Source: CBDCVY01 sp965223245 (GTDB lineage: Bacteria > Nitrospinota > Nitrospinia > Nitrospinales > Nitrospinaceae). Taken from it: a stretch of DNA of 64,000 nucleotides. This document shows, piece by piece, positions 45,394 to 53,510 of this stretch. The first letter of the stretch is position 1. Every line of letters begins with the position of its first letter. The notes beneath the pieces are model-generated. The model had not been told where the DNA came from, made no database searches, and saw only the letters and a list, made by a program, of their open reading frames with translations. The DNA is taken from the NCBI GenBank assembly GCA_965223245.1, contig CBDCVY010000013.1:2604001-2668000 (forward strand), read 5' to 3'. The position numbers and the translations under genes were made by a program.

Positions 45394-46551
45394 GTGATTT
45401 CGGAAAGCGCTTTATCGGAACCCGATTACCTCAAAATTATTGAGATCATAAACGAGTTGCAACTTTGTGACACCACGGAAAAACTGGATGACCTGGTCCG
45501 TGATGTCATTGCTCCCACCTTCAATATCCAGCAACTTCAATTTGTTTGGACAGACCTGGATTTCACCGACAAATCCGCCAATAAAATTACTGCCAGCTAC
45601 GGGTTTGGAATTTCCAAAAGAGAATCTCAAATTGGCGAGCAGGCCACCCCCTATTTTAAATCTATAGTCCAAACCGCCATTACTTCGCAGCGTCCGGTGC
45701 TGGCACACGATGTTGATATTCCTCAGGATCAAACCGAAGCAGAGGTGCAGGAATTTTTATCCATTCACCCGGAGATTTATAATGAAATTCTGCAATCCGA
45801 AACCATTCTTAGGAATTCAAAAAACCGAAGGTATCTCCTCCTGCTCAATCCCCCGGAACTAAGCACCTGTATTAACCTGACGCGGCACTATCCGAATGAC
45901 ACGCCGTTTACCTTGCGCGAAGTGCGCATGGCCGAATTGCTGCGTCCCAGCTTTTTGCATTGTTTAAAATTTATTTCTCTCAACGAGGAATTGAAAAATT
46001 ATCAGTCGCTTTCCGAGGAATTGAGCAGAGTCGACACCGCTATGGCGATGATCAACCCGCAGGGGTTTATTGTGTTCGGAAATCCCGCGTTTCAAAACCT
46101 GATGGAATTACAACAGGGTGACATCTTGCCGGAAGATATGCTTGAACTCATTAAGCAGCGCGACGATGTGTATTCACCTACGGAGAATTTATCGCAGAAT
46201 GCACCGGACCTCACTTTTTACCGGCATCAGAAAGAAGTGTATCGACTCAGTTGGACTCGATTGAAACGACCCGGCAAACCGGAGGACCGCTGCTGGCTGC
46301 TGCGCATGAAACCGGCAGTGGAACCGTTTTCGCAATCCAGCCTGGCAATGCAGGATGCCGACCTGTCGCCAAGGGAAATCGAAATCACCACACTCATCTG
46401 TGACGGGTTTTCCAATGAGGATATATCCGCGCGTTTGTTCATCAGTGAACACACAGTGAAAAACCACATCAAAAACATTTTCAAAAAATTCGGAATCAAC
46501 AAACGACTGCAACTGATGAACCTGCTAAAACCAGTGGAGGTTCAGCAATGA
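45394..46551 (+). CDS. LuxR-type regulator with PAS-like sensor, copy 1
   Basis: 385 residues from GTG 45394, with GGGAGGGG about 7 bases upstream. N-terminal about 190 residues form a GAF-like or unknown sensor (PTFNIQQLQFVWTDLDF). A PAS-like domain follows at about 205-300 (AMAMINPQGFIVFGNPAFQN). The LuxR helix-turn-helix is at about 318-380 (LSPREIEITTLICDGFSNED, ISEHTVKNHIKNIFKKF). There is no phosphoreceiver domain, so activation is probably by ligand or redox state. Its stop overlaps the ATG of a paralogue by 4 bases. First gene of an operon reaching to 49798. Confidence 0.9.
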   Translation: MISESALSEPDYLKIIEIINELQLCDTTEKLDDLVRDVIAPTFNIQQLQFVWTDLDFTDKSANKITASYGFGISKRESQIGEQATPYFKSIVQTAITSQRPVLAHDVDIPQDQTEAEVQEFLSIHPEIYNEILQSETILRNSKNRRYLLLLNPPELSTCINLTRHYPNDTPFTLREVRMAELLRPSFLHCLKFISLNEELKNYQSLSEELSRVDTAMAMINPQGFIVFGNPAFQNLMELQQGDILPEDMLELIKQRDDVYSPTENLSQNAPDLTFYRHQKEVYRLSWTRLKRPGKPEDRCWLLRMKPAVEPFSQSSLAMQDADLSPREIEITTLICDGFSNEDISARLFISEHTVKNHIKNIFKKFGINKRLQLMNLLKPVEVQQ

Positions 46552-47705
46552 ACCATCACCACACCCGCGAAGCGATTGGCCTGGAAGAAAAAGATTATCT
46601 AAAAGTCATCGAGATCATGCATGGACTCCAGCAATGTGACAGCAAAGAAAAACTGGATGACCTGGTTCAAAATGTCATCGCGCCTACTTTTAATATTCAA
46701 CAGGTATTCTTTATTTATTTAGAATGGGATTTAAAAAATAAAATCTTAAGGAACCCGACCTCTACGGGATATGCATATGGATTAACATCGTCCAAAGAAA
46801 TGGAGCTGGCAAACAAAGTGAATCCCTACATGAAAACCATTGCCGAAACAATTGCCACTACCTTAAGACCTGTCATTTCACACGATGTCGATATTCCTCA
46901 ACAAACACTAGAAAATGATTTAGATAATTTTTTTAGAGACCACCCTCAATTTAATCGCCAAAAAATAGGTCATGCAGGAATATCACGCAGAATGCTTTTG
47001 ACTTTCAACCCTCCGGAGTTGAATACCTGCATTTCCATGGCACGGCATTTCCCGAACAACACACCGTTTACATTGCGGGAAGTACGGATGAGTGAGTTGT
47101 TGCGTCCCAGTTTTATGCATAGTCTGAAATTTATTTCCCTTAATGAGGAATTGAAAAACTATCAATCGCTTTCTGAGGAATTGAGCCTAACCAATACAGC
47201 AATGGCGATGATCAACCCGCAGGGGTTTGTGGTGTTTGGTAATAATGCGTTTCAAAATCTGATGCAATTGAAACAGGGAGACAACTTACCTGTGGACATG
47301 CTGGAACTTATCAAGCAACGCGACGATGTGTATTCGCCAACAGAGGATTTATCGTGCAATGCACCGGACCTGACTTTTTACCGACATAACCGGGAAGTGT
47401 ATCGACTCAGTTGGACTCGATTGAAACGTCCCGGAAAACCGGAAGACCGTTGCTGGTTGTTGCGCATGAAAGCGGCAGTAGAACCGTTTTCCAAATCCAG
47501 TTTGGCAATGCAGGATGCCGACCTGTCCCCCAGAGAAATCGAGATCACCACACTCATCTGCGACGGGTTTTCAAATGAGGAAATTGCTGCTCGACTATTC
47601 ATCAGCGAACACACGGTGAAAAACCATATCAAAAATATTTTCAAAAAGTTCGGCATCAATAAACGGTTGCAACTGATGAACCATTTAAAGAATAACGGAA
47701 GTTGA
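46548..47705 (+). CDS. LuxR-type regulator with PAS-like sensor, copy 2
   Basis: 385 residues, the same length and architecture as the preceding gene. The C-terminal 200 residues are almost identical to copy 1 (LSPREIEITTLICDGFSNEE; SEHTVKNHIKNIFKKFGINK), while the sensor half (PTFNIQQVFFIYLEWDLKNK and after) differs strongly. This points to duplication followed by divergence of signal recognition. DNA targets should overlap. ATG overlaps the stop of copy 1 (ATGA), implying coupled translation; the two may form heterodimers. Confidence 0.9.
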   Translation: MNHHHTREAIGLEEKDYLKVIEIMHGLQQCDSKEKLDDLVQNVIAPTFNIQQVFFIYLEWDLKNKILRNPTSTGYAYGLTSSKEMELANKVNPYMKTIAETIATTLRPVISHDVDIPQQTLENDLDNFFRDHPQFNRQKIGHAGISRRMLLTFNPPELNTCISMARHFPNNTPFTLREVRMSELLRPSFMHSLKFISLNEELKNYQSLSEELSLTNTAMAMINPQGFVVFGNNAFQNLMQLKQGDNLPVDMLELIKQRDDVYSPTEDLSCNAPDLTFYRHNREVYRLSWTRLKRPGKPEDRCWLLRMKAAVEPFSKSSLAMQDADLSPREIEITTLICDGFSNEEIAARLFISEHTVKNHIKNIFKKFGINKRLQLMNHLKNNGS

Positions 47706-47706
47706 A

Positions 47707-48528
47707 ATGACTTTTAATATTGTCAAAAAAATTAACATTGTGTTCCTTGCCTGCCTTATATTCCTGATGGTTTTGGCGGGGCAACTTTCTTCAGCCTGGG
47801 CACTAACTCCGGAAGAAAAAGGCAAAGCCCTGGCTTTTAAAACCGAAGAAATTCATTTCGACGACTATGTTGACGCCGTTGCAAGCGGTGAAATGCACCT
47901 CATCAAACCTAATGGGAAAGAAGTAGTCCGGGACTTTCTAATCAAAGTATTGGTGACTCCTGGGGACGGAGAAAAAACCATTACCCAGTTTTTAGGTCCG
48001 GCAGATGTCAAGGGTGTAACTCTTTTGTCAGTGACGCATAAATTTAAATTCGATGACATCTGGTTATACATTCCCGACTTGCGCCGGGTGAAACGCATCA
48101 GTTCTCAAAACAAGGGCAGTGGAGTGATGGGCTCTGAGTTCGTCAATGAAGACCTGGGACGGCAGGAACCGGAAAAGTTCACTTACAGATGGCTGGAGGA
48201 AAAACCCTGTGGCGATTTGATGTGCGATTTGATCGAGCGTGTTCCGGTAGAGAAAAGTACCATCTATTCAAAACAAATCATGTGGCTGGATCAGAAGCGA
48301 CACTTTTATCATAAGTTTGAATTTTACGACAGGCGGGGTCGGTTTCTAAAAACTCTGCAAATGGAAAATGTAAAAAGAGTGGATGGAAAATATTGGCGTT
48401 GGAGTGCGCACAAAATGACGAACCATCTGACGGGAGAAGTAACACACATTTTCTTTAAAGATTGGAAGTTTAATAGCGGTATCAACAAATTCGAGTTTAC
48501 CGTTCAGGGTTTAAAAAATTCTCGCTGA
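47707..48528 (+). CDS. LolA-like outer-membrane lipoprotein-sorting protein
   Basis: 273 residues, starting one base after the LuxR stop. Signal peptide VFLACLIFLMVLAGQLSSAWA. The mature domain fits the LolA-like family of PF17131 type: GEMHLIKPNGKEVVRDFLIK, DIWLYIPDLRRVKRISSQNK, GSEFVNEDLG, IMWLDQKRHFYHKFEFYDR and VTHIFFKDWKFNSGI. These periplasmic proteins are normally encoded beside beta-barrels or RND permeases and carry lipids or lipoproteins. An outer-membrane protein gene follows. Confidence 0.88.
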   Translation: MTFNIVKKINIVFLACLIFLMVLAGQLSSAWALTPEEKGKALAFKTEEIHFDDYVDAVASGEMHLIKPNGKEVVRDFLIKVLVTPGDGEKTITQFLGPADVKGVTLLSVTHKFKFDDIWLYIPDLRRVKRISSQNKGSGVMGSEFVNEDLGRQEPEKFTYRWLEEKPCGDLMCDLIERVPVEKSTIYSKQIMWLDQKRHFYHKFEFYDRRGRFLKTLQMENVKRVDGKYWRWSAHKMTNHLTGEVTHIFFKDWKFNSGINKFEFTVQGLKNSR

Positions 48529-48577
48529 AATTTGATTTGGAACTCAATATCATTATTAATTCAATACGGTCGTTCAT

Positions 48578-49798
48578 TTGAAATTCGTTACATCGCGGAT
48601 ATTCAATTTAAACCAACTGATTGTTCATTTTCTATTCGGGGCGTTTTTCTTTGCCAGTATTCCCGCGCGGGCATTGGACCTTCGCGGCTTCGTTGACGGC
48701 GAAGCGCGACTGTTCCCGAATGACCCTATCCTTCCCGGTCAAAGAGACCAGCAGTTTTCTTTTCGATTATCCCCCGAGTTTTACCACCAGTTCGACAACG
48801 GAGCCCAAGTCTACTTCATTCCCTACTTTCGACTGGACAGCGCCGACTCGGAGCGAACCCACTTCGATTTGCGCGAGCTGGATGTATTGTATTCTATAGA
48901 ACGCTGGCAGTTTCGGTTCGGTGTGCGCAAAGTGTTTTGGGGTGTTACCGAGGTGTTGCACCTGGTGGACATTGTGAACCAAACCGATCTGGTGGACAAT
49001 CCCAACTTTGAAGAAAAGCTGGGCCAACCTATGTTCAACATCGCCTACAGTACGGACTATGGCACTCTGGAGTTTTTTGTGCTGCCCTATTTTCGGGAGA
49101 GAACGTTTCCCGGAAAGAAAGGACGCTTGCGTCCTCCATTGGTGGTGGATACGGACAACGCTGTTTATGAAAGCTCCGCTGAAGAATGGCACACGGATTT
49201 CGCCGTTCGTTATTTTGTGATTTGGGACAAGTTGGATTTGGGCCTTTCTTATTTTGTGGGAACCAGTCGCGATCCGACCTTTAACATTGGTTTCAAAAAC
49301 GGTGAGTTGGTATTGATTCCGTTTTATGAACAGATTCAGCAAATCAGTATCGATACGCTTTACGTCTATAAACGTTGGATCTTTAAACTGGAAGCCTTAT
49401 ACCGAATGGACATGCGTCCCAAGGATTACTTCGCCACGACTTTCGGATTCGAGTACACCTTCTCAGGAATATTCGGCTCGGTCATGGATTTGGGAGTGTT
49501 GTTGGAATGGATGTACGATGAACGCGGGGCGCAATCCATTTTTCCGTTTCAAAACGATTTGGCATTCGGCGTGCGGTGGGCCATGAACGATTTAAACGGA
49601 ACCGAGTTTTTGATCGCCTTCGTTCAGGACCTGGAGCACCCTTCCAAGTTTGTCATTGTAGAAGCCAGTTCCCGTTTGACTGAACATTGGCGCTGGACGG
49701 TAGAGGCGCAAATCTTTATGGATCAACCTCCCTCGGACCTCTTCTTTTCCTTACGCAACGACGACTTCGTCAAACTATCTCTGGCTTATCACTTTTAA
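48578..49798 (+). CDS. Outer-membrane beta-barrel protein
   Basis: 406 residues from TTG 48578. Signal peptide FLFGAFFFASIPARA, mature start LDLRGFVDGEARLFPND. Alternating strands (FSFRLSPEFYHQFDNG, YFIPYFRLDSADSERTHFDL, WQFRFGVRKVFWGVTEVLHL, FVDQTDLVDN) and the terminal Phe (LSLAYHF) mark a beta-barrel of the DUF1302-like type that often accompanies LolA-like proteins. Likely a lipid- or substrate-transport partner at the outer membrane. Last gene of the LuxR-LuxR-LolA operon; a long hairpin follows. Confidence 0.88.
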   Translation: MKFVTSRIFNLNQLIVHFLFGAFFFASIPARALDLRGFVDGEARLFPNDPILPGQRDQQFSFRLSPEFYHQFDNGAQVYFIPYFRLDSADSERTHFDLRELDVLYSIERWQFRFGVRKVFWGVTEVLHLVDIVNQTDLVDNPNFEEKLGQPMFNIAYSTDYGTLEFFVLPYFRERTFPGKKGRLRPPLVVDTDNAVYESSAEEWHTDFAVRYFVIWDKLDLGLSYFVGTSRDPTFNIGFKNGELVLIPFYEQIQQISIDTLYVYKRWIFKLEALYRMDMRPKDYFATTFGFEYTFSGIFGSVMDLGVLLEWMYDERGAQSIFPFQNDLAFGVRWAMNDLNGTEFLIAFVQDLEHPSKFVIVEASSRLTEHWRWTVEAQIFMDQPPSDLFFSLRNDDFVKLSLAYHF

Positions 49799-49829
49799 AA
49801 ACTTCAGAATATCTTGATAATTGTTTTTG

Positions 49830-49910
49830 AACAATAAGGAGAAAAAAGGCTCATAAATGTTTCAAATTAAAACTAAATTATTTTTATGAACCATTTTCTC
49901 CTCAATTGTT
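49830..49910. terminator. Long hairpin between convergent genes
   Basis: Three nested stems: AACAAT/ATTGTT (49830-49835 with 49905-49910), AGGAGAAAA/TTTTCTCCT (49837-49845 with 49894-49902) and TCATAAA/TTTATGA (49851-49857 with 49883-49889). It sits exactly between the ends of the beta-barrel gene and surface protein B, so it could terminate both. Confidence 0.5.
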
Positions 49911-49915
49911 AAGCG

Positions 49916-51286
49916 TTAAAAATTCTCAAACAAACTGCCGGCCACCCAGTCATTATCTCCCGGAGCGGTGCGGGAAAGGCCCCCACCGACACTGGACTGA
50001 GTTCCACTTGCGGTATTGCCATTTCCCCCACTGACGCTGGAAACCGCTCCACTGGCCGTATTGCCGCCACCGCCAAGAACGCTGGCACCCACTGCATTGG
50101 CAATATTACCGAATCCCCCACTCACACTGGCGCGGAATCCGCTTGCCGTATTGCCGTCACCCCCAAGGACACTGGCGCCATCGTTGCTTGCCGTATTATT
50201 GTGTCCCCCGTTGACACTGGCGCGGGAGGCACTTGCCGTATTGTCAAATCCCCCGCTGACGCTGGCGTAAAAGGCACTTGCGGTATTCAGGAGGCCCGCA
50301 CTGACACTGGACGTAAACCCACTTGCTGTATTTTGAGTTCCCCCACTGACGCTGGAATAGGGTGCCGTGGTCTGGTTGTATCTACCCGCTACCAGAGTTC
50401 CAAAACTGGTGTAGTTGTGTCCATAACCGATGACCACGTTGTGCGAACCACTTTTGTCTACTGCCGGAGTGCCGTCTCCATTGTAGGCAAAAATGTCCTC
50501 ATCGTAACCGACAATGAGATTACCCAACCCATTGACAATTCCGGTAAACGTATTGTCGGGATCTGAAGGATCTCCATTGGTAGAGCCCAAACCATTTCGG
50601 ATATGAACGTTCACTCCGTCATAAAAAATGTCATTTCCACTACGAGTCACCCCAGCCAATAAAGCCTTCAACGCATCGATTTCAGCTTGCAGCGATTCCA
50701 GGGTGGGTTCTCCGGAAGAATAAGTGACTTCCAATATTGGAGATTTTCCGCCTGCTTCCCTGGAATCCATATCAATCCCGTTGGTCGTTCCTGCAGTCCG
50801 AATGGTAATTCCGTTATTGTCGAATCCGCCATCCAGCCAGCCTTGAACCAGGTTCACTCCGTGCACATTTAAGGGAATCGTGACTTGCCCTATACTGAAT
50901 GCGGGAATCACTCCACGAACCAATGCCGACCCGGACAAATCAGTCCAATCAACCGTACTTTCCATCCACGGAGTATTTTGTCGAATAATATTGTAGGCAC
51001 CGCTACTCGCATCAAACAAATCAAGAATAATAGAAGCCGAAGTCACCGTGGCTCCTGATGGAATGCTCGACACATCCCATTTAATGACAATCGCTTTTTC
51101 CCCTCCGGAACCATCATCTCCATCGGCCTCAAGCGCAGTATCGTTTCCAAAATTAGAACCGGGATTGGTTTCGCTGATAAAGCTATCCTCTGTTGCGGTA
51201 AATTGGCTCGTCACTGCAAATGCGGAACCATTGATAAATATCAATAATAAATTAATTGCAAGAAGGCACTTCCAAAGTTTTCTCAT
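49916..51286 (-). CDS. DNRLRE plus YadA-head-like exported surface protein B
   Basis: 456 residues starting behind GGAGGGAGTCAGGA. Signal peptide CLLAINLLLIFINGSAFA. DNRLRE/CBM96-like domain at about 25-200 (SQFTATEDSFISETNPGSNF, IKWDVSSIPSGATVTSASI, VDWTDL). A coil (LESLQAEIDALKALLAG) is followed by NVHIRNGLGSTNG and GNLIVGYDE, and about ten SSVSGGxxNxASG repeats ending NDWVAGSLFENF. Clearly paralogous over its whole length to the protein at 43631-45049. No YadA anchor. The two copies bracket the LuxR operon on the opposite strand. Confidence 0.88.
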   Translation of the reverse strand: MRKLWKCLLAINLLLIFINGSAFAVTSQFTATEDSFISETNPGSNFGNDTALEADGDDGSGGEKAIVIKWDVSSIPSGATVTSASIILDLFDASSGAYNIIRQNTPWMESTVDWTDLSGSALVRGVIPAFSIGQVTIPLNVHGVNLVQGWLDGGFDNNGITIRTAGTTNGIDMDSREAGGKSPILEVTYSSGEPTLESLQAEIDALKALLAGVTRSGNDIFYDGVNVHIRNGLGSTNGDPSDPDNTFTGIVNGLGNLIVGYDEDIFAYNGDGTPAVDKSGSHNVVIGYGHNYTSFGTLVAGRYNQTTAPYSSVSGGTQNTASGFTSSVSAGLLNTASAFYASVSGGFDNTASASRASVNGGHNNTASNDGASVLGGDGNTASGFRASVSGGFGNIANAVGASVLGGGGNTASGAVSSVSGGNGNTASGTQSSVGGGLSRTAPGDNDWVAGSLFENF

Positions 51287-51443
51287 TTCCTGACTCCCTC
51301 CAAAGGAAAATAAACAAACAAAAATATTATTTAAGCGGAACTTTAATTACTCTCTAGCCAACTGCAGACCCCCGAGTCTTGAACAGTTGCACGATTGGCT
51401 CCACCGCTGCCACAGAATAATTTTTACAGGCAGCGGAATACGC

Positions 51444-51484
51444 TCCCAACTCCTCAAGCTAACAATGTTTTGAGGAATTTGGGA
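51444..51484 (-). promoter_or_regulatory. Second copy of the surface-protein leader hairpin
   Basis: TCCCA/TGGGA (51444-51448 with 51480-51484) and CCTCAA/TTGAGG (51452-51457 with 51470-51475), with a conserved GAGGAATTT bulge on the plus strand. It has the same layout as the hairpin at 45054-45093 but with a different outer stem, so the stem is conserved by compensating changes. Here it lies about 160 bases upstream of surface protein B. Confidence 0.45.
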
Positions 51485-51636
51485 AATTGATAAATGGAAT
51501 GGTATCGTTTGGAAATGCTATCTTTATTGTGCGTTCTTGTCAACGCTCCGGGAAAGGTTTTCTTTCGGCTCAATAGGTGTTTTTTATGGGAAATGGCCTA
51601 TTTGGAAATGAGTTGCTTCTTCTCAACGAAAATTAA

Positions 51637-51664
51637 AGGCGTTAGACTTCCTATCCTAACGCCT
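51637..51664 (-). terminator. Intrinsic terminator of the gene at 51691
   Basis: Perfect 9-bp stem AGGCGTTAG/CTAACGCCT (51637-51645 with 51656-51664), 10-base loop; on the minus strand it is followed by TTTAATTTTCG, 27 bases past the stop codon. Confidence 0.65.
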
Positions 51665-51690
51665 CAAAATTCCATCGAAAACAAATAACT

Positions 51691-52050
51691 TTAATTAGAC
51701 GCCTTTAAACAGGTGAAATTACAACTCCCCGTGGTTTTGTCCTTATCTCCGCCATCATCATAATCCACCGATTCGACTCCGGCGGAACAGGTATCTATGG
51801 CGCCATTTTTACATTCATTAAAAGTCATCTTCAGACCCTTTACGGAACAGGGTTTTCCATCAGCAGCGTTCGTGCAAAATTTATTGATGCTATTGATGAT
51901 TTTGCCCTTTGCCTTTTTCTTGGTCATCATCATCGTTCGATTTTGCTTTTTTTGGATCATTTTTGACTTAGTGCTTACATTATCGGCAAAACCCGGATGG
52001 GCCCAGGCCAATAACAAAAGGGTCGCAACAAATAAAATGGTGTGTTTCAT
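51691..52050 (-). CDS. Small exported cysteine-containing protein
   Basis: 119 residues; GAGGAGGCGAG just before the ATG. Signal peptide (TILFVATLLLLAWAHPGFA). The first part of the mature protein is very basic and Met/Lys-rich (MMMTKKKAKGK), followed by a small domain with six cysteines (KFCTNAADGKPCSVKGLK, NECKNGAIDTCSAG, GSCNFTCLKASN). Disulfide-stabilised and probably periplasmic; no family recognised. Confidence 0.75.
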   Translation of the reverse strand: MKHTILFVATLLLLAWAHPGFADNVSTKSKMIQKKQNRTMMMTKKKAKGKIINSINKFCTNAADGKPCSVKGLKMTFNECKNGAIDTCSAGVESVDYDDGGDKDKTTGSCNFTCLKASN

Positions 52051-52474
52051 CTCGCCTCCTCGTTTTCCGAAAATTTTATAATTTTTTTATCAGAGTAACT
52101 TCACGGATTATATCGATTTGCCTATTTAAGTTTATAGTTGGAACCATATTTTTCACGTCATTCTTTGTATGACAACTTTTAGGACAAAATTTTGAAGGAG
52201 CAAATCCTCTTTCAGTTTTTCAATTCGCTAACAATGATTTAAAGTTTTGAAATTGGCAGAGTTGCATTAGAAAATTAATTATTATTCCTCAAGGAAGCCT
52301 ATTCCTGAGAGACCGAAGAAGGCCTGTTTGCAAACTCGAAACTTCCAATTTGATTTTCTAACAAAATTTCCGGGCGGATGGAGTTCGGCGTTGTTTATAT
52401 GGTTCATCCGTGCTAGGATTTTGTAAAAAAATCGGTCCTATCCATTCGCTTAAACTCATTCCGAGGGGGAAGTC
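52051..52474. other. Intergenic stretch without recognised features
   Basis: AT-rich spacer between divergent genes. I see no gene, dispersed-repeat block or strong inverted repeat; it presumably carries both promoters. Confidence 0.4.
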
Positions 52475-53506
52475 ATGTTTTTTATCACCAATCGCACCAT
52501 TGAAGAAGAACCGTTAAGCTCTGAGCAATTAAAAAAGAAAAAATCGTTCCGTCGCATCAAATTCAAAATGGATGATAACCAGTCGGGTCATTCGTTTTAT
52601 TTTTGCGAACGCAAAAAGAAAGACCACTATGTGGAAATCGGTTCTTCCAAGGCCATGGAACTCATCCGCAAAATGAGTAAGGTCAAAAACATTTTGCTCT
52701 ACATTCACGGGTTCAATAACATGCCGGAGAAACATATTTTCCCGCGGGCCGAAAAACTGCACAAGTTTTTTAATCCGGGAAGATCCACTTCAGTATTTGT
52801 GGTGCCGGTGATCTGGCCATGCGATAACGATCTGGGCGTGATTAAAGATTATTGGGACGATCAAAAATCCGCCGATAAAAGTTCCTTCGCGTTTGCCCGC
52901 GTTCTGGAAACTTTTTTTCAATGGCGGGAAGAACAATCGGCAAAAGCCCAAAACGATCCTACCAACAAAGACGTGATGTGTGATATTCGTATCAATGTTC
53001 TCGCGCACTCAATGGGCAACCGCGTGTTTCGCGAAACCATCGTCAACTGGGCCAAGTACGATCGCGGCGGCAATGTTCCGCTCTTGTTTCGTAACGTGTT
53101 CCTCGTCGCCTCCGACATCGTCAATGAAACTTTAGAACGGGGTCGCCCCGGAAACCTCATTACTCAAAGCGCGCGAAACGTTTCGGTGTATTACGCCAGT
53201 GACGACCTGGCTCTGCGCGCCAGTAAAGTGTCCAACTTGAAAAACAAAGTGGCGTCGCGTCGACTCGGGCACTCGGGACCGGAAAACCTGGAACTGATTC
53301 CCAGAAACGTTTACTCCATCGACTGCGATGGTTACAACACCAAATACGATACTCCCGCGGGGCATACGTATTTTCTCGATGACGGCAAGGGCAAGAAAAA
53401 TAAACCGGGCGTGATCTTCAAACATATTCAAAACAGTATCAACACCGGACGGGTGGAAGTCAACAATCCCGAAACCCGCACCCACGTCTTCGAAAAAACC
53501 AAATAG
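52475..53506 (+). CDS. DUF900-type alpha/beta hydrolase
   Basis: 343 residues, GAGGGGGA upstream, no signal peptide. The alpha/beta hydrolase elements are NILLYIHGFNNMP (oxyanion-hole strand), VVPVIWPCDN, and the nucleophile elbow VLAHSMGNRV (Ser about 177), then FLVASDIVNETLERG and ASDDLALRAS; a likely catalytic His is in TYF/GHTYFLDD or the LGHSGPEN segment. This order fits DUF900 (PF05990) cytoplasmic esterase-like proteins. The substrate is unknown. It is solitary and followed by 1.4 kb of repeats. Confidence 0.88.
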   Translation: MFFITNRTIEEEPLSSEQLKKKKSFRRIKFKMDDNQSGHSFYFCERKKKDHYVEIGSSKAMELIRKMSKVKNILLYIHGFNNMPEKHIFPRAEKLHKFFNPGRSTSVFVVPVIWPCDNDLGVIKDYWDDQKSADKSSFAFARVLETFFQWREEQSAKAQNDPTNKDVMCDIRINVLAHSMGNRVFRETIVNWAKYDRGGNVPLLFRNVFLVASDIVNETLERGRPGNLITQSARNVSVYYASDDLALRASKVSNLKNKVASRRLGHSGPENLELIPRNVYSIDCDGYNTKYDTPAGHTYFLDDGKGKKNKPGVIFKHIQNSINTGRVEVNNPETRTHVFEKTK

Positions 53507-53510
53507 GCAG

